From Ferdinandcohnia sp047238305 (lineage in GTDB: Bacteria; Bacillota; Bacilli; Bacillales; Bacillaceae_L): a stretch of 64,000 nt of DNA. The stretch is from the NCBI RefSeq assembly GCF_047238305.1, contig NZ_JBDFMO010000001.1:3968001-4032000 (forward strand), in the 5' to 3' direction. Made by a program: the position numbers and the translations under genes. Below the pieces are notes generated by a model that was given only the letters and a program-made list of their open reading frames with translations, was not told the DNA's origin and searched no databases. Shown here in pieces: positions 62,085 to 64,000 of this stretch (its first letter is position 1; each line of letters starts with the position of its first letter).

Positions 62085-63191
62085 ATGCTCATCCCATCAC
62101 TTGCTAAAAAAATTATTAACGAAGTACGTAGATTAATTGATGAGGACATTATTATTGTGGATGTTTCAGGAATCATTATCGCAAGTACGGACACAAGTCG
62201 AATTGGCAGTTTTCATGAAGGTGCGCTCCTCGCTAGTCGAGACAAAAAGAAAATAATCATAACAAAAGAATTGGAAAGTCACTTAAAAGGTGTAAAGGTG
62301 GGAATTAATTTACCCATTTTGTTTAAGCGAAAAGTTGTGGGCGTACTTGGTATTACAGGAATTCCTGATCAAGTTTCTGCGTATGGAGAGCTTTTGAAAA
62401 AAATGACCGAGTTGCTAATCCAAGAGAGCTACTATGCTGAGCAAATCGAAATGGAATCCCGTGCACTTGAAACCCTTGTCTTTGATTGGGTTCAGGGAAA
62501 AGAAGAATCAGATGAATTTATTAAACGTGCGGAGCATCTAAATATTGATATCGAAAGGAAACGTCAGGTAGTTTTTGCATCTATTAAAAGTGACACAGAA
62601 GTTCCAATCAGAAAAATATCAAATCGACTCCAGCAAAGCACACTCTTAAATGAAAATGAGGTCTTTGTCAGATGGGGAAATGAACAGTTTCTCCTCCTGT
62701 TAACGGACCGGTCAAAAGAACAAATCCAAAAAGCTCTTCAAGAACTAAAAAAGGAAATAGAAGACTCCTTTTCTGTTAAGGTATCGTTTGGTATTGGTAG
62801 TGAGGATTACCTACTAAGACAATCTTTTGATGAAGCTGACCGAGCGCTTCAGGTTGCAAAACGGACGAATTCAATCCAGTTCGACGATGATTTAAAATTG
62901 GAGATGCTCATACATGAAACGAGTGGTAACGTACAAATCGAATATGTGAAGCGTACAATCGCTAAACTTCTGGGCGATTATGATTTGCTCCTAACCCTTC
63001 TTGAATATACTAAACAAAACCAGTCCATCAAAGATACTGCGGAGGCTCTTCATATTCATGTGAATACTCTTTCATACCGTTTTAATAAAATCGAAGAGAA
63101 AACCGGTTTGCACCCAAGAAATTTTGTAGATTTAACAACACTTTATCTCGGTCTCTTATTATTGGATAGATCCATAAAAATAGTCGAATAA
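62085..63191 (+). CDS. CdaR-type sugar-diacid/glycolate regulator (YsfB-like)
   Basis: The ATG at 62085 follows GGAGGATTTTTC; the earlier frame start at 62019 has no site. The 368-residue protein has an N-terminal diacid_rec domain (LAKKIINEVRRLIDEDIIIV, KVGINLPILFKRKVVGVLG) and a C-terminal PucR-type HTH (IKDTAEALHIHVNTLSYRFN). It lies immediately upstream of glcD as ysfB does in B. subtilis, so it probably regulates glycolate oxidation. Confidence 0.9.
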   Translation: MLIPSLAKKIINEVRRLIDEDIIIVDVSGIIIASTDTSRIGSFHEGALLASRDKKKIIITKELESHLKGVKVGINLPILFKRKVVGVLGITGIPDQVSAYGELLKKMTELLIQESYYAEQIEMESRALETLVFDWVQGKEESDEFIKRAEHLNIDIERKRQVVFASIKSDTEVPIRKISNRLQQSTLLNENEVFVRWGNEQFLLLLTDRSKEQIQKALQELKKEIEDSFSVKVSFGIGSEDYLLRQSFDEADRALQVAKRTNSIQFDDDLKLEMLIHETSGNVQIEYVKRTIAKLLGDYDLLLTLLEYTKQNQSIKDTAEALHIHVNTLSYRFNKIEEKTGLHPRNFVDLTTLYLGLLLLDRSIKIVE

Positions 63192-63217
63192 TCACACTAA
63201 TATTTGTAGGTTTCTAC

Positions 63218-63245
63218 ATAGCGGATTCTTCCGCTTTTTTTTATG
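63218..63245 (+). terminator. Terminator of the CdaR-type gene
   Basis: AGCGGA and TCCGCT pair around TTC, followed by eight T residues. Confidence 0.8.
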
Positions 63246-63278
63246 CTTATTATAAGTAGAAAATTTGGAGGCGATACC

Positions 63279-64000
63279 ATGATTGATTCACAAGCAAAAC
63301 AACAATTTATAAAAATTGTCGGTCCGGAAAATTATGATGATTCTAGTACAGGGCAACTCGTATACTCCTATGATGCAACCCCACAATTCCAGTCAATGCC
63401 TGATGCGGTGATTTCTCCTCGAAATAAACAGGAAATAGCGAGCATCGTCAAGGTATGCAATGAATATAAAATTCCAATTGTTCCCCGTGGCTCCGGGACA
63501 AACCTTTGTGCAGGCACTTGTCCAACCGAGGGCGGAGTAGTCCTTCTTTTTAAACATTTAAACAAGATTTTAGAAATCGATGAGGAAAATTTAACAATTA
63601 CGGTCCAACCCGGAGTGATCACCCAAGAGGTAACAAATGCTGTAGAGGCAAAGGGTTTATTTTATCCACCTGACCCTGGTTCGATGAAAATATCCACAAT
63701 CGGTGGCAACATCAACGAAAATTCAGGTGGATTACGCGGACTTAAATATGGTGTGACACGTGATTATGTGATGGGTCTTGAAGTCGTTCTAGCGAATGGT
63801 GAAATCATCAAAACCGGCGGAAAGCTTGCAAAGGATGTGGCTGGATATGACTTAACACGCCTTTTTGTCGGTTCAGAGGGTACACTTGGTATCATTACCG
63901 AAGCCACTCTTAAGCTTATACCTATGCCTGAAACAAAGGAAACGATTCTTGCTCTTTATCAGGATTTGGAGGCCGCTGCCAAAACTGTTTCAAAGATTAT
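63279..64000 (+). CDS. glcD: Glycolate oxidase FAD-linked subunit GlcD (partial)
   Basis: The frame is open from ATG 63279 (after TTGGAGGCG) to the end of the window, so about half of the protein is seen. It has the FAD-binding PCMH features IVPRGSGTNLCAGTCPTEGG, STIGGNINENSGGLRGLKYG and LFVGSEGTLGIITEATLKLI. GlcD with GlcF oxidises glycolate to glyoxylate. The gene continues beyond the window; glcF would be expected next. Confidence 0.93.
   Translation, partial: MIDSQAKQQFIKIVGPENYDDSSTGQLVYSYDATPQFQSMPDAVISPRNKQEIASIVKVCNEYKIPIVPRGSGTNLCAGTCPTEGGVVLLFKHLNKILEIDEENLTITVQPGVITQEVTNAVEAKGLFYPPDPGSMKISTIGGNINENSGGLRGLKYGVTRDYVMGLEVVLANGEIIKTGGKLAKDVAGYDLTRLFVGSEGTLGIITEATLKLIPMPETKETILALYQDLEAAAKTVSKI

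Overview
The window looks like chromosomal DNA from a mesophilic, low-GC, Gram-positive Bacillaceae bacterium (Bacillus or a close genus). The support is AGGAGG-type ribosome binding sites, frequent TTG/GTG starts, U-tailed intrinsic terminators, a TPP riboswitch, CcpA-type cre sites and many genes with Bacillus homologues (YthAB, YhfW, RelP/YwaC, TrhO, YsfB-GlcD). No rRNA, tRNA, prophage or CRISPR array was recognised. The left end carries the 3' tail of a membrane protein gene, and the right end cuts a glcD gene.

Layout. 0.5-7.2 kb: iron alcohol dehydrogenase, a small membrane protein, and a bd-type quinol oxidase operon (cydAB) lying between an intact short-chain fatty acid transporter gene (atoE) and a stray copy of its 5' end. 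7.2-14.2 kb: lipoprotein, chitooligosaccharide-deacetylase-like protein, cold-shock protein, secreted subtilase, YhfW-like Rieske oxidoreductase and a double-domain CMD/AhpD-like protein; REP-like palindromes and a 52-bp tandem repeat lie in the gaps. 14.2-17.6 kb: a SigY-like module (ECF sigma, candidate anti-sigma membrane protein, ABC ATPase, ABC permease) whose permease has an in-frame stop. 18.3-25.1 kb: aspartase, a second 52-bp tandem repeat array, SDR, EamA transporter, a relP-tetR operon behind three matching operators, and an MFS exporter. 25.4-43.6 kb: XRE-TPR regulator with TatD, TrhO, sensor kinase, methyltransferase, nitronate monooxygenase, thiMED under a TPP riboswitch, PadR-HAAS pair, glutamine amidotransferase-like hydrolase, P1 peptidase, zinc-type reductase, UDG-like protein, an Eis-kynureninase operon and small membrane proteins.

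43.7-58.6 kb is one functional block on the minus strand, a complete reductive uracil-degradation route: PreT/PreA (uracil to dihydrouracil), dihydropyrimidinase, an M20 ureidopropionase-type hydrolase, beta-alanine:pyruvate-type aminotransferase, malonate-semialdehyde dehydrogenase, a uracil permease, a PucR regulator, and alanine dehydrogenase that can regenerate pyruvate from the L-alanine made by the transaminase. Both main promoters have a cre-like site about 75 bp before the first start codon. An intact IS200/IS605 element (tnpA + tnpB) sits in the middle and appears to have entered the loop of the terminator behind the permease operon.

58.9-64 kb: an unknown 119-aa protein, a secreted highly acidic DUF5667-type protein, tRNA 2-selenouridine synthase, and a CdaR-type regulator in front of glycolate oxidase glcD.

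The most distinctive observations are the relP-tetR operon with three TGACA-N3-TGTCA operators (one inside the promoter spacer), the IS605 insertion into a terminator loop, two tandem-repeat arrays that share an exact 52-bp period, and the nonsense-interrupted permease of the sigma-factor module.
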